A stretch of 64,000 nucleotides of DNA, taken from Populus alba (Eukaryota; Streptophyta; Magnoliopsida; Malpighiales; Salicaceae). Location of the stretch: the NCBI RefSeq assembly GCF_005239225.2, contig NC_133298.1, positions 5,453,395 through 5,517,394 of the forward strand. The letters are read 5' to 3'. A model generated the notes under the pieces. It saw nothing but the letters and a program-made list of their open reading frames with translations. It did not search any database and was not told the origin of the DNA. The position numbers were made by a program, and so were the translations under genes. This document shows, in pieces, positions 1-12,462 of the stretch. Numbering within the stretch: the stretch's first letter is position 1; each line of letters opens with the position of its first letter.

Positions 1-778
<778 letters not shown>

Positions 779-826
779 ATTTTTTTCAGCCCTGCTCTTC
801 CGCATGCTGTGTGCTCCTGATTCCTG

Positions 827-832
827 AATAAA
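827..832 (+). terminator. Polyadenylation signal AATAAA of the first chitinase
   Basis: AATAAA lies 49 bases after the stop codon, just before an (AT)n run. The position is right for a plant near-upstream element, but the actual cleavage site cannot be read from sequence. Confidence 0.5.
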
Positions 833-834
833 TT

Positions 835-836
<2 letters not shown>

Positions 837-874
<38 letters not shown>
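837..874. repeat. (AT)19 microsatellite
   Basis: An uninterrupted AT dinucleotide run in the 3' flank of the first chitinase gene. It is likely to vary in length between individuals. Confidence 0.97.
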
Positions 875-876
<2 letters not shown>

Positions 877-2689
877 ACAGCATGTTTGATCTAAAGAGTG
901 TATGCGGCAATCAGAATATTATGTTTACTTAAATTTCAAGCTAAATAAAACGAAATTACAGTTCCCTGACAAGGAAAATATAATCAATTTACCAGTGAAT
1001 TCCTTATAGTGTTTTTTGTTCTTTTTTCTTGTTCATCACGCTCAACAAAAGTCTTGTGGTTGTGGAGTAACTTTATGCCTTCTAAGGTGTTGACAATGTT
1101 TTATGAGTTGTTCAAATGACTTAGAGTCTCCAAAACTCAGCTGGGGTGTCTAAATTTTTCCACTCGATCCATGAATGCAAATCCCTTGATATATTAATTT
1201 GCTGACATTTTCAAAGGCAAAATGTGAAAGAAAGAAAAGTAGTCAAACAAATGAATATTGAATCAACGAGACTAAGGTTAACACGAATAAAGGAATTTTT
1301 AGGATTATGGTAGCGATCATGGTTCAAAGTATTTTTTATTTAAAAATACATTAAAATAATATTTTTTTTATTTATAAAAATTAATTTTGAGATCAACACA
1401 TCAAAATAATCTGAAAATATAAAAAAAATTAAACAAAAAATTAAATAAAATTCGAGGGAATACGGTTTCAACCGCGTTCCCAAACGGAGCTAAAAACCCA
1501 TTTTACTGGAGAATGAACAAGAAATAGGAATTTAATAATCAATTATTTAGATTAAAACTTACGGTTTTATTGAAATTAAACCATGGGTTATTTCCTTTTA
1601 AATCCATAATTTAATATCCCAAAAATACTACATACTAAAATCTAGCAATAAATTAATCATTTGCTTTAGTCAAAATAAGAGCTACTCTAAAATCTAAATA
1701 AGGTTTTTGCAATAACCAAAACAATTTTATTATGAACAGGAACTATGTAGATATATATTAAATAAGGAAACCAATTAAAAAATAAATAATTTGATTATAA
1801 CAACCACTCGTCATGCTTGACGGGAAAAAAATAGTAGTTCATATGCTTTAAAAAAATTATATATGTATTAAATTTTATTAGTTACCAAAGCTTTATTCAT
1901 TTCAACAATAGTTTTAATATTGTCAAATTTAGTTATAAAAATAGGTAAATGGTTAATTTAAACAGTGAATTGTTTAAAACAAAAGACATATTTCCTATTT
2001 TTCTCATATAAGTAATAAGTAAATAACAAACTTTAAAAAATAATTATTATCTTATGTCAATTTCTTACATAGCATAGTATTTTTTTTTCTTATATTATAA
2101 CTATCCATTGATTAGCTTTTAAGAAATAAATTTAATATTTCTCTAAGTTGGTCTTCGAGACTGTGCATAGGAAATTATAGTTTTATAGCATTATTGAGAT
2201 TTTTTGAAAAATTAACTTCGAGTTTTCTTCCAAAAAAATAAATTTGTTAGGTGTATTTGTAAGGCTTTCACTTTTGTTTTCTATTTGATTGAAATTTGGT
2301 AGGTTTATTTTGTTGAATGTGTTTGAAATATTCAATGCCCAGCTAGTACAAAAAAATCTTAGAACTTCTAGAAGTTAGAAAAAAAACGAAAAAAAAAAAA
2401 AGAGGAGAGAGAATTCAAACACATAGCCGCCCAACTAATCTGACTTATAAAGCTGGCTTGTTATTAGATAATTTACAAAGCCAGATAAACTTTTTTTAAA
2501 AAAAAAGGTTTAAGAAAATATCTCCAGTTAGCGTGTTTCTTTGGAAAAAAAAAACATATAAAAACTTGAAGTTAAAAATAATCTAAATAATTGAGAGAGA
2601 GAACAAATTATTTAACTAAAGAAATTTCAATATAGCATATTTAAAAAATTATATTAAAATAACATAATATTATTAAATTAAATTAAATC
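875..2689. other. AT-rich intergenic DNA with one MITE-like relic
   Basis: No coding signal is seen. Around 1305-1490 there is a relic of the family A repeat described at 8375 and 54523: it ends in a copy of the 'caaccgcgttcccaaac' type terminus and contains the shared core with 'gatcaacacatcaaaa'. The remainder is A/T-rich with poly-A and poly-T runs. Confidence 0.5.
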
Positions 2690-2759
2690 AAATCAAATCA
2701 AGTTAATATGTTAAATTTATTATTCGAATAATAAAAATGTGGTAATCTCATGGAAGTAA

Positions 2760-3160
2760 ATAAAAAAATATATTAAAAATTAATTTTTAATTAATTTAAT
2801 ATTAAAAAATAAAATTAAAAAAATAAAATAAAAATAAAAAAACTTAACTCAATTAGAGTTAGCATGTCAAACATAAATCATGAGACCAATATAATCTAAT
2901 AAAAAACAAAACAAAATAAGTTATGAAGTTCAATTCCTAATCAATTCAATATTGAATGATAAAATTAAAAAAAAATAAAAAAAAATACATGAGTCAACTC
3001 AGTTTAACACATCAATTTTTTTTTTTTTTTCAGATCATGAAACTGAGATAGCATTATAAAAAAACAAATAAAAATAAATTATTAAGTTTAATTCTCAATT
3101 AACCCAACAATAAAGGATAAAATTAAAAACAAAAATTTCATGTATCAAAAAACTCGAAAC
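2760..3160 (-). repeat. Diverged satellite-like repeat, inverted relative to 61480-61960
   Basis: Roughly 150-170 bp units recur. Each holds a phrase like 'tcaattaacccaacaataaa' followed by 'ggataaaattaaaa' and, further on, a 'tcatgaaactgag/atcatgagac' phrase. Read on the minus strand these match the units at 61480-61960 (caacatttaattggttgag, then ctcatgacctag). Boundaries are approximate. Confidence 0.5.
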
Positions 3161-3230
3161 AACCGGATTAAACCATAAAACTAGCAACTCAAATCATAAA
3201 ATTAAAATAACCTCGTAAAAATAAACTAAA

Positions 3231-4816
3231 ATAAATTATCAACCTCAATAAATCTAAAAGTAAAAATTAAAATTAAAACAAAGTGCTGAAAAGGAGGGAT
3301 CACTGTTCCCCTCCTCACAAATTCCTGTTACAATTAGTTCTTGTTAATTATTGCCGTGTAAGTTAGAAGAGAAAAGTGTTCAATTCATTATAGTTGTCAA
3401 ACATGCATGTCTACTCATGTTCTGGCCTTTTCTTCTTGTAGTGATTCATCTGCCTTAAAAAATGCACAACGGTGACGTTTGAACTTCAATCTTATCCAGC
3501 TAACACATAAATGCTCCTTGCCTTGACTCAGCTAAGTTGCCTATCTGCCTCGTGCTCTATTTTTTATTTTCTAAATGCTCTGTTTTTTTATTTCAATGGA
3601 AAAGACAGCACTGCGCTTTGGGAAACCACTATTATTAAATCCGTAGTTGTTTTAGTTTAAAAAACTATTTTAAAAAAATATTATTTTAAATTTATTTAAG
3701 TTAATTATAGTTAATATTATAAATTTATAAACTAAATTTTGTATCAAGTTATTACTGAGATGGGTTTAAGCAATTAAATATTGTGGCAGAGGTTTTTTTT
3801 TTCAAGTTATTACTGAAATGAGTTTATGTAATTAAAAATTATAGTAATAGTTGCTTTTTAAAATATTTTTTATTTAAAAAAATATTTTTAATATTAGTAT
3901 ATTAAAATTATCAAAATAAAATTAATTTAAAAGTAAAAAAAATAAAAAATCTTTCAAAAAACATTTTATTTTAAAAAATAATTTATACGGAACAATGTTG
4001 ATTTGGAAGAGAAAAGAGTTTAATGCATAACCACTGTAGATTAATTTTCATGGAAGTTTGAACATTTTTCACTTGGGTAGCATCCGTCCCTGGGCATGGG
4101 AGCTAGAATAATTAATAAAAGTAACAAGTTAAATTATAAGTTAGTCACTATTTTTTTTAAGAAAATAATAAACTGGTCTGTTTAGGGGTGTTTGATATTG
4201 AAATTCAATTTTTTTTTTATTAAATTTTGGTTTTGTTCTTCAAATTAAATGTATTTTAGTGTTTTTGGATTGTTTTGATATGCTGATATTAAAAATAAAT
4301 TTTAATAAAATAAAAAATATTATTTTAATTTATTTCTAAGTAAAAAATACTTTAAAAAACAACTTTTATTATATTTTTAAATATTTTTGTTTAAAAAAAT
4401 CACACATTAATCTCTTGGCAATCTTTCATCATCGGCTTATAAACAAAAAATATATTATTTTTCAATTAAAAACAAAAAAAATACAATAAAATAGTTCAAT
4501 TAAAAACAAAAAAAAAACATTTCATTGACATGTAAGGGTTTATTAGATATTACAAGAGTGTTGCATCTTGCATGTATTTCTTCGAGTTAAAGTTGTTTTA
4601 CAATTATTTGAGAATCTACTTCTAGTTATTTTTTAAAATGTATTTTATTTAAAAATATATTAAAATGATATTTTTTATTTTTTTAAAAGTTATATTTGAT
4701 ATTAGTAAATCAAATAATTTAAAAATATAAAAATAAATTAATTTAAAATGAAGATAAAAATAAAAAAATTAAATATTTTTTAAAATAGTTTTAAAATATA
4801 AAAACAAACAGTTGAA
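3231..4816. other. AT-rich intergenic DNA with family A relics
   Basis: No gene is seen. Degraded relics of the common family A core (long AT stretch with 'ttttgatatgctgatattaaaaa') occur near 3640-3990, 4185-4400 and 4600-4810. Confidence 0.45.
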
Positions 4817-5125
4817 TCTTTCATGATTTTATTTTTATTTTATTTTGTATGTGCGGGAAAAGTTAGATATGTGGTTGTTTGAACTTGGAGAAAACTAAAT
4901 TAAAATTTAACTATGAAGTGAGAAGTGATGAGACAGGGAGGTAAGTCAAAAGCCTTCAGCAGCATTATTAGTCTTTCATGATTTTATTTTTATTTTATTT
5001 TGTATGTGTGGGAAAAGTTAATATGTGGTTATTTGTACTTGGAGAAGACTAAATTAAAATTTAATTATGAAGTGAGAATTGATGAGACAGGGAGGTAAGT
5101 CAAAAGCCTTCAGCAGCATTATTAG
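4817..5125. repeat. Tandem duplication, two units of about 155 bp
   Basis: Unit 1 (4817-4971) and unit 2 (4972-5125) both begin with 'tctttcatgattttattttt' and end with 'cttcagcagcattattag'. They differ by a few substitutions and small indels (for example gtgcgggaaaagttagatatg becomes gtgtgggaaaagttaatatg). The closeness of the copies suggests a fairly recent duplication of non-coding DNA. Confidence 0.93.
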
Positions 5126-5811
5126 AGTTTGATAAAAAATATTATAGATATTATTTTTTAAAAAAATATTTTTATTTTAAATTATATTAAAATAATATTT
5201 TATTATTATTATAAATTTATTTTTAATATTAAAACATCAAAATATAATAAAATATTAATTTAAAACTATCAATAAAAAACACGGTTGGATAATAATGTTA
5301 AACAAATCCTTAGCAAATACTTGTTTTTGTGTTGAATCTGCTTTACAAAATGTTTTTCAAACTATTTTTTATTTAAAATATTATTAAATTAATTATTTTA
5401 TGTTTTTTTGATAATTTTCATATCTTATTATAAAAAATAAAATAAAATCTAAAATATATATTATTTTAATATATTTTTAATTAAAAAAATATTTTTTTAA
5501 AATTACCTTACTCCCACTTTACCGAATACACATTTAATATTGGATGCACAATTGAGCTTAACATTCCTTTCTTGTAAAAAAAACAAAAAAAAACTATTCA
5601 TTCTAATATCTTTGACGAGGAGGCGTGCAAAATCATTTCTTTTAAACTTTAAAGTGAAAATATTTGGATTCTGGAGAATAAAATCTCCTTATTTGAAGTC
5701 AACCAACTCGGCTTGGAGACCTCTCACCGATTAATTGTATGCATACAGCTAGCAAAGCAGATGTTGCTTTCGTAGGGTCAAATTTTCCTAGTGGAGGCCC
5801 TCTTGGGCTCT

Positions 5812-5818
5812 TATATAA
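5812..5818 (+). promoter_or_regulatory. TATA box of the second chitinase
   Basis: TATATAA lies 64 bases upstream of the ATG at 5882, an ordinary plant TATA-to-start distance with a short leader. The 0.7 kb before it is AT-rich intergenic DNA with no other gene. Confidence 0.6.
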
Positions 5819-5881
5819 TTGGCAATCCTTTGCCATTAGAGACACAAAAAACAATCCAAACCTTTTGGGTAGTTGGCAAAT

Positions 5882-6425
<544 letters not shown>

Positions 6426-6925
6426 NNNNNNNNNNNNNNNNNNNNNNNNNNNNNNNNNNNNNNNNNNNNNNNNNNNNNNNNNNNNNNNNNNNNNNNNNNN
6501 NNNNNNNNNNNNNNNNNNNNNNNNNNNNNNNNNNNNNNNNNNNNNNNNNNNNNNNNNNNNNNNNNNNNNNNNNNNNNNNNNNNNNNNNNNNNNNNNNNNN
6601 NNNNNNNNNNNNNNNNNNNNNNNNNNNNNNNNNNNNNNNNNNNNNNNNNNNNNNNNNNNNNNNNNNNNNNNNNNNNNNNNNNNNNNNNNNNNNNNNNNNN
6701 NNNNNNNNNNNNNNNNNNNNNNNNNNNNNNNNNNNNNNNNNNNNNNNNNNNNNNNNNNNNNNNNNNNNNNNNNNNNNNNNNNNNNNNNNNNNNNNNNNNN
6801 NNNNNNNNNNNNNNNNNNNNNNNNNNNNNNNNNNNNNNNNNNNNNNNNNNNNNNNNNNNNNNNNNNNNNNNNNNNNNNNNNNNNNNNNNNNNNNNNNNNN
6901 NNNNNNNNNNNNNNNNNNNNNNNNN
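6426..6925. other. Assembly gap (500 N)
   Basis: Exactly 500 N, the look of a fixed-size placeholder. It removes the 3' part of the second chitinase; the true length is unknown. Confidence 0.99.
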
Positions 6926-8374
6926 AACAAAAACCGGTTCAAACTGGTTTGACTTGTTTTTTAGTTTTAGCTTGGTTTTTTCTGGTTTTTAGCTTGATTT
7001 TTCTAGTATTGGCTCAGTTTTTTGATTTGACTCGCTTTTTTATTTTTTTTTGTTTGGGTTTGATTTATTTATTTTTCGTTTTTAGTTTTATAAAACCAAA
7101 ATCAAAACCGGACTTATCCAATTTCGGTTTTTTTTCTAAATTTAATCAGTTTAATTTAGTTTTTTTTCATGAAATTCTATTTATTCTTATGCCTTTTTTA
7201 TAACTATTTTTAGCTTTTTTATATTTCTTAATTTTTTGCTGTCTTTTAATATGTTTTTTTCTCAACTCAACTAACAAGGAGACAAAAGGCAACAAGTCAT
7301 GCATCGATCCAGGCCTAGTCTTCAAGACTTGGCCCAGCCAAAAAGAAATTAAATGATAGGAGCCGGCCTAACCCTCAATAAATCCCTAAGGCCGAATTCT
7401 ATTTGACAGATTAAATCTTTAAATTCTGCATTCTTAATTATCAAAGCTCTTTAATGTCTCACCCATAGAAAAAACACCATGAAAGTAACCAGCTACAATC
7501 AGCTTGCCCAGAATGAATGCTTGAAAAGGGCATGTTCATGTGAGCGGATGCACTTCACTGAGCTGTCAGCAAAACCGCCTAGAACAATCATGGAACATGA
7601 ATTAAATCCATCCATCACAGCACGTAATCTTCAAAACTCGTAGTTAGAAGCCAATGGTCGTTACTTATGGTGTCACTGTATACTGCAAGTGAGCTTCTTA
7701 AAACAAATTCTGGGAAATTAATAATCATGACACACTTTAATGATGGACTTGCTTAAATTTGGCCAAACACGTTGAATTATCTCTCGATTTGTTTGGTTCA
7801 GATTTTAAAATATATGTTTTTTAAAAAATTATTTTGCTATATATACTAAGTTAATGTAAAAGCCCTATTCTTAAAAATTATCAAAACAAACAAACTTAAA
7901 ATTATTCACTATATTAAAAAAATGATGTTTTCTATTAATAAAACAAAAGTTTAAGCATTGAAACTAGTAGTTTTTTCTTTTTTTAAAAAAAAAAAAAAAA
8001 TCATGGCAAGTATGAGTTTTTGATAAATGTAGTGCATAAATTTTACAAAAATATTTTTAATTAAAAATAATTAAAATAAATTTTTTTTTATATTAGCCAA
8101 TCAAAACCATTTAAAAAAAAAACACTTGAAAAATATCAATTAATGTATTTTCAGATAAAAACAGGGAAGTTACTGCAATGTTAAATTATTATTATTGTGT
8201 TTGGTAATATTGTATAAGATATTTTTATATAAAAAAAAATTCAATTAAAAATATATCAAAATAATATATTTTTTAAAAATTTTTTTATATTATAAAATAG
8301 TAAAAGCATAAAATATATCAATTTGATATTTTTATTAAAAAAAAAAAACACTCTAAAAAAACAACTCTTATAGC
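6926..8374. other. Intergenic DNA, T-rich then mixed
   Basis: 6926-7260 is a T-rich low-complexity stretch with 'accggttcaaactggttt' and repeated 'gtttttagcttg' phrases, most likely repeat DNA. 7260-7700 has a more even base composition, but I recognise no gene in it. 7790-8370 is AT-rich with family A relics. Confidence 0.4.
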
Positions 8375-8586
8375 CTGTTTGGGCATTGCGGCCAAACCGG
8401 CTTTTCGAAAAAATTCAATTTTTTTTTTTATTGCTAAAATTGAGTTGCGGTTTGTACTTTTTTAGATCGTTTTGATGTGCTTATGTCAAAAATGATTTTT
8501 AAAAAATAAAAAAATATATTATTGGCATTTGCTTTTTCAGCACGAAAAGCTATTTTGAAAAACAATCCTACCACACTCCCAAACAC
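8375..8586. mobile_element. MITE-like element, family A
   Basis: About 212 bp with inverted ends TGTTTGGGCA (8376-8385) and TCCCAAACAC (8577-8586). Its interior matches the element at 54523-54724: 'gatcgttttgatgtgctt', 'tgtcaaaaatgattttt', then 'cagcacgaaaagctatttt'. It has no coding capacity. The superfamily is not determined because no clear target duplication is visible. Confidence 0.7.
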
Positions 8587-9202
8587 CCACACATGAACAA
8601 AACTCCCTTATCTGTCGACTTCAAAGGCACAAATTATCATGGATGATCTGAAACCAAATTTGAATTGTGTGTATGCTTTATGTTATTTTCAAGTCATCTA
8701 ATCAATCAATAAAAGGATATTCAAAGTCACAAGAATTGAATTAAAAACTCAGTTTAGGCAGAAAAACCACAGGTATTCCATGGCGTCTTCCCCGATTGTC
8801 CTGCGGCATGTTCGTGTCAAACAAGGGCCAGGTCTGAGTCAGACTCGCACTAAGTTTTGATGACCAACAACGTGCATGGCTCGGATTGGACGAATTCATT
8901 GGAGCACGAGTGCACTGAATTTAACAAATAAATCCATTTAATCAATGGACACCGTCCTTTTTTGTGAAGATATTAATGCTAAATAAATAATAATTAAGTT
9001 ACTATCATAATCATATTGCTTTCGCCCTCCTCATGATACCCGTAGAATAGTTATTTTCCTTAAAAGATGATTAAAAAAAAATTAAATTGTTATGATTGGA
9101 GTAGCTGACTGATGGTCCAAAACCAAGATTTTCCATTGGATAATCCATGCCCCTTTTCAATTATAATGCTTACTTTTCATGAATTTTGATTCCTTGTTAG
9201 AT
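8587..9202. other. Intergenic DNA, no gene recognised
   Basis: 8760-8940 is GC-richer than its surroundings and could be a decayed gene fragment, but no reading frame in it resembles a family I know. Confidence 0.3.
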
Positions 9203-9935
9203 TTGAAAAATATCCTAGATTGTTTTGTGGGGTAATAATGTAATTTGATTTTTTATTGGATGCCGTTCCGGCTTAGGTTTGAATAGAATCTAGACAAAAT
9301 TATAAATAAAATATTTTATTATTATTTTTATGTAAGTTTTGATGAGTGAGCTCTTAAAATAATTTCAATTTTGTACTTGAAATTTTTTATTAAATGAAAA
9401 CAATCTTTATTTTATAAAACATATAATTGATAAATATACCTAAATTATTTTTATAGTTTTTTATTAAAAATGAAGAGACTTGAATTATTGTCTAAGTGAC
9501 CCTTAGAACTCTGTTATTCCGATAATATATGATGCTACAATTTATATTTAATTTTGATAAGATTGAAAAATATCCTAGATTGTTTTTTGGGGGCTAATAA
9601 TGTAATTTGCCTCTTTTGCCTCTTTATCTGATGCCGTTCTGTCTTAGGTTAAATAAAATCCTAGATAAAATTATAAATAAAATATTCTTTTTTATGTAAG
9701 TCTAACGATGTCTTAAATAATTTCCATTTTGTACTTTGAAATTTTTTGTTAAATGAAAAAAATCTTCATTTTATAGAAACATATAATTGATAAATATACC
9801 TGAATTGTTTTTATAGTTTTTGTTAAATGAAGGAGACTTGAATTATTGTCTAAAATGACCCTTAGAACTCTGTTGTTCCGATAATTATATATGATGCTGC
9901 TTGATATACAGTTACATATTAATTTTGATAAGATT
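9203..9935. repeat. Tandem duplication, two units of about 365 bp
   Basis: Unit 1 (about 9203-9562) and unit 2 (about 9563-9935) share, in order, 'gaaaaatatcctagattgtt', 'aacatataattgataaatat', 'gacttgaattattgtcta', 'gacccttagaactctgtt' and 'attttgataagatt'. Divergence is moderate with several indels. No coding content is seen. Confidence 0.9.
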
Positions 9936-11857
9936 TTTTTTTATTTAATCATTGATACTAATTATATAATTTACAGATAATTATCTTCTTATTTATAAAA
10001 TGCTTTAACATGTCAAGCAAGATAAAATAAAACTTTTATAAACAAATTACATAACTTTAATTCTGGTAATTTAGTATAGGTTTTTTTTTTTGGCCAAAGT
10101 GATAGATTGAAAAACTTAACATATATTAAAAAAATAAAATTGATTTAACTAAAGTTATAATAACATATTAAAAAATTATATTATTATATAAAAAAAAATT
10201 GAGAAAAATTTATGTTGTTTTAAGAAATTACAAATATCGTTTTAAAAAAGAAAATATCATTTGATTCCCGTTAAAAAGAAGATGATCATCTTCTCTCATT
10301 TTATAATGTTATATTTAAACCATTTTTAGATATTAATCTGATTATAAACATTATCATTATTTATATCGAAACTATAAAAAAATTATGAAATTTTATTCAT
10401 CACAGTTTAATAATTTGAAATCTGTTAACATTTTGCTCATCTTTTATACATGAAAAAGGAAGAAATTGTGAATCTGTTTTTTGTATTTCAAAAATATTTT
10501 AAAATTTTTTTGAAAATTTGAATTATTTTATTTTTAAATTAATATTTATTTGGTGTTTTTAGATATTTTAATGCGCTATATAAAAAAATTATTTTAATAT
10601 ATTTTTAAATAAAAAAATATTTTTAAAAAAATAATTATAATAGGTAACCGATTTTCAAAGGACAAACTTTCCGAATTTCAATAAGGCAATTGGAGCCTAT
10701 GGGAGCGGCAATTGTCCAAAGCAGAATGATCATTGAGTGATTATAATGAGAAAGTATTTTACCCTTTTTAAATTTTTCTATCCGATTGCATCACAAAGCC
10801 TTTGAACATAATAGTTTTATGAATAGGCATTAGGTATTGAAATATAATGAATATTTTGAAATTCCAATTTTTTTAATTGTAGCATTATTCAACAATTAGT
10901 AACTCTACTAAAGAAACAACTAAACTTTTAATAAGTTCAACAGGACACTTTTTACATTCTCCTGTTCTCCTGATTGAGAAGTATTTTTTAAATTGTTTTT
11001 TTTTTTTAAATATTAATTTGATATATTTTTATAATTTTTTGATAATTTTAACATGTTGATATAAAAAAATAAAAAATATATATAATTTTAATATATTTTT
11101 AAAGATACTTTTTAACTTAGTCTATAATACAATCGATGTCCAAACTGATTTTTCAATTGAAAAAATAAGATATTTTTTTAAAATGTATATAATGAGAGTG
11201 TAAAAATCAAATATAATCAATTATTTCCCCTCTGTTCATTAAATTTAGCAATATATTAATAATCTCCATCCTTCTTCCACCTACCATGCTTATAAAAAGT
11301 TTAGACGTTGCCTGAATTCCATTATTATTAATCAAGTTAACTTCATTCAGTTTAGAGATTTTAAATTCAAATAATTTTTTTTAAAATGATATATTCCTAA
11401 AAATTCTTAAATTTTTATATATATATATAAAAATATCAAATTAATATTTTTTTTATAAAAAATAATTTATAAAACAGAATTGTTAAATGTGTGACTAACC
11501 TATTTATATACTTATCTCATGTTAAAAACTCGATAATAAAGGATTTCCTCTAGTTAACATACTTTTATATGGATCAAGTATTGTCTTTTTTTTTCAAATA
11601 CTAATCTCAAGATAAAAAAAAACAAATCTCTTAGATGTACTCCGATTTATAATAGATCAAGATTTAAAAATAACTTCTTTGACATAAACACATGGATAAA
11701 ATGGGTTTTTATTGGTGTCAAAACTGTGATTGGTACCGTAAGATACCAAGGTGGATCTGGACCACACCTTAAAAAACAGCTAAGTGGATGCATAAAGTGT
11801 GCCACGTTTCATCTTCTCTTTGTTGCCAAACTCAAAAACGGACATCATCATCTCTTC
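9936..11857. other. AT-rich intergenic DNA upstream of the PP2C gene
   Basis: Mostly A/T-rich with family A relics near 10480-10650 and 10970-11120. No gene is seen. The pyrimidine-rich stretch at 11858-11892 (tctctgtctctgtctccatc...) looks like a plant 5' leader and may mark the start of the PP2C transcript. Confidence 0.4.
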
Positions 11858-12462
11858 TCTGTCTCTGTCTCCATCTCCCTTTGCCTCTCCAGAGTTGCTG
11901 TTTTTAAAGACAGAAACAAGGTTCAGCATTCATTATTCATTCTGTTGATTCTAAAAGACCATTCCTTTTTGCATCTCAGATTCGGATTCTCCTCTTTTTG
12001 AACCATCCCAGATTAGTATTTGGATCCTATCCATTATGAAATAAAATAAACTCTTGTTTTTCTATTAAAAAATTTTAAAGTTTCTTTATTATTTTCATTT
12101 TTTTGGTTGTTAAGCTCTTTTATTGTTATTATTTGATTTCTCAGCTCCATTAGTAATGGAGTATAATGATTTAGAGGTAAGATATTTTTTCAGGGATTGG
12201 TTTGTGTTTATTTTGGATTAAAATCAATGAAAAAGAGTCAAGATTTTGATCATTTTTCATCTGGGGTATTTTAATTCTATTTGATAATCATGTACCTCAA
12301 AAGGGTCATGTTAGAATTATTGAATATTTGTCATTTGGATTTGATTTTTTTAAGTTTTGAGGGTGTTTTTTTGGTAGTTTTGATAATGTTATTGGACTTG
12401 TGCAGATGTTTTGTTGATCAGAAGAGATCTGGCATTGAAGGCCAGAGTTCGGGTGTATTTAG

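Noticed and set aside
11726..12001. 91-residue open frame upstream of PP2C
   Set aside because: Lies in the probable PP2C leader with pyrimidine repeats; it has no recognisable domain and does not splice in frame to the phosphatase.
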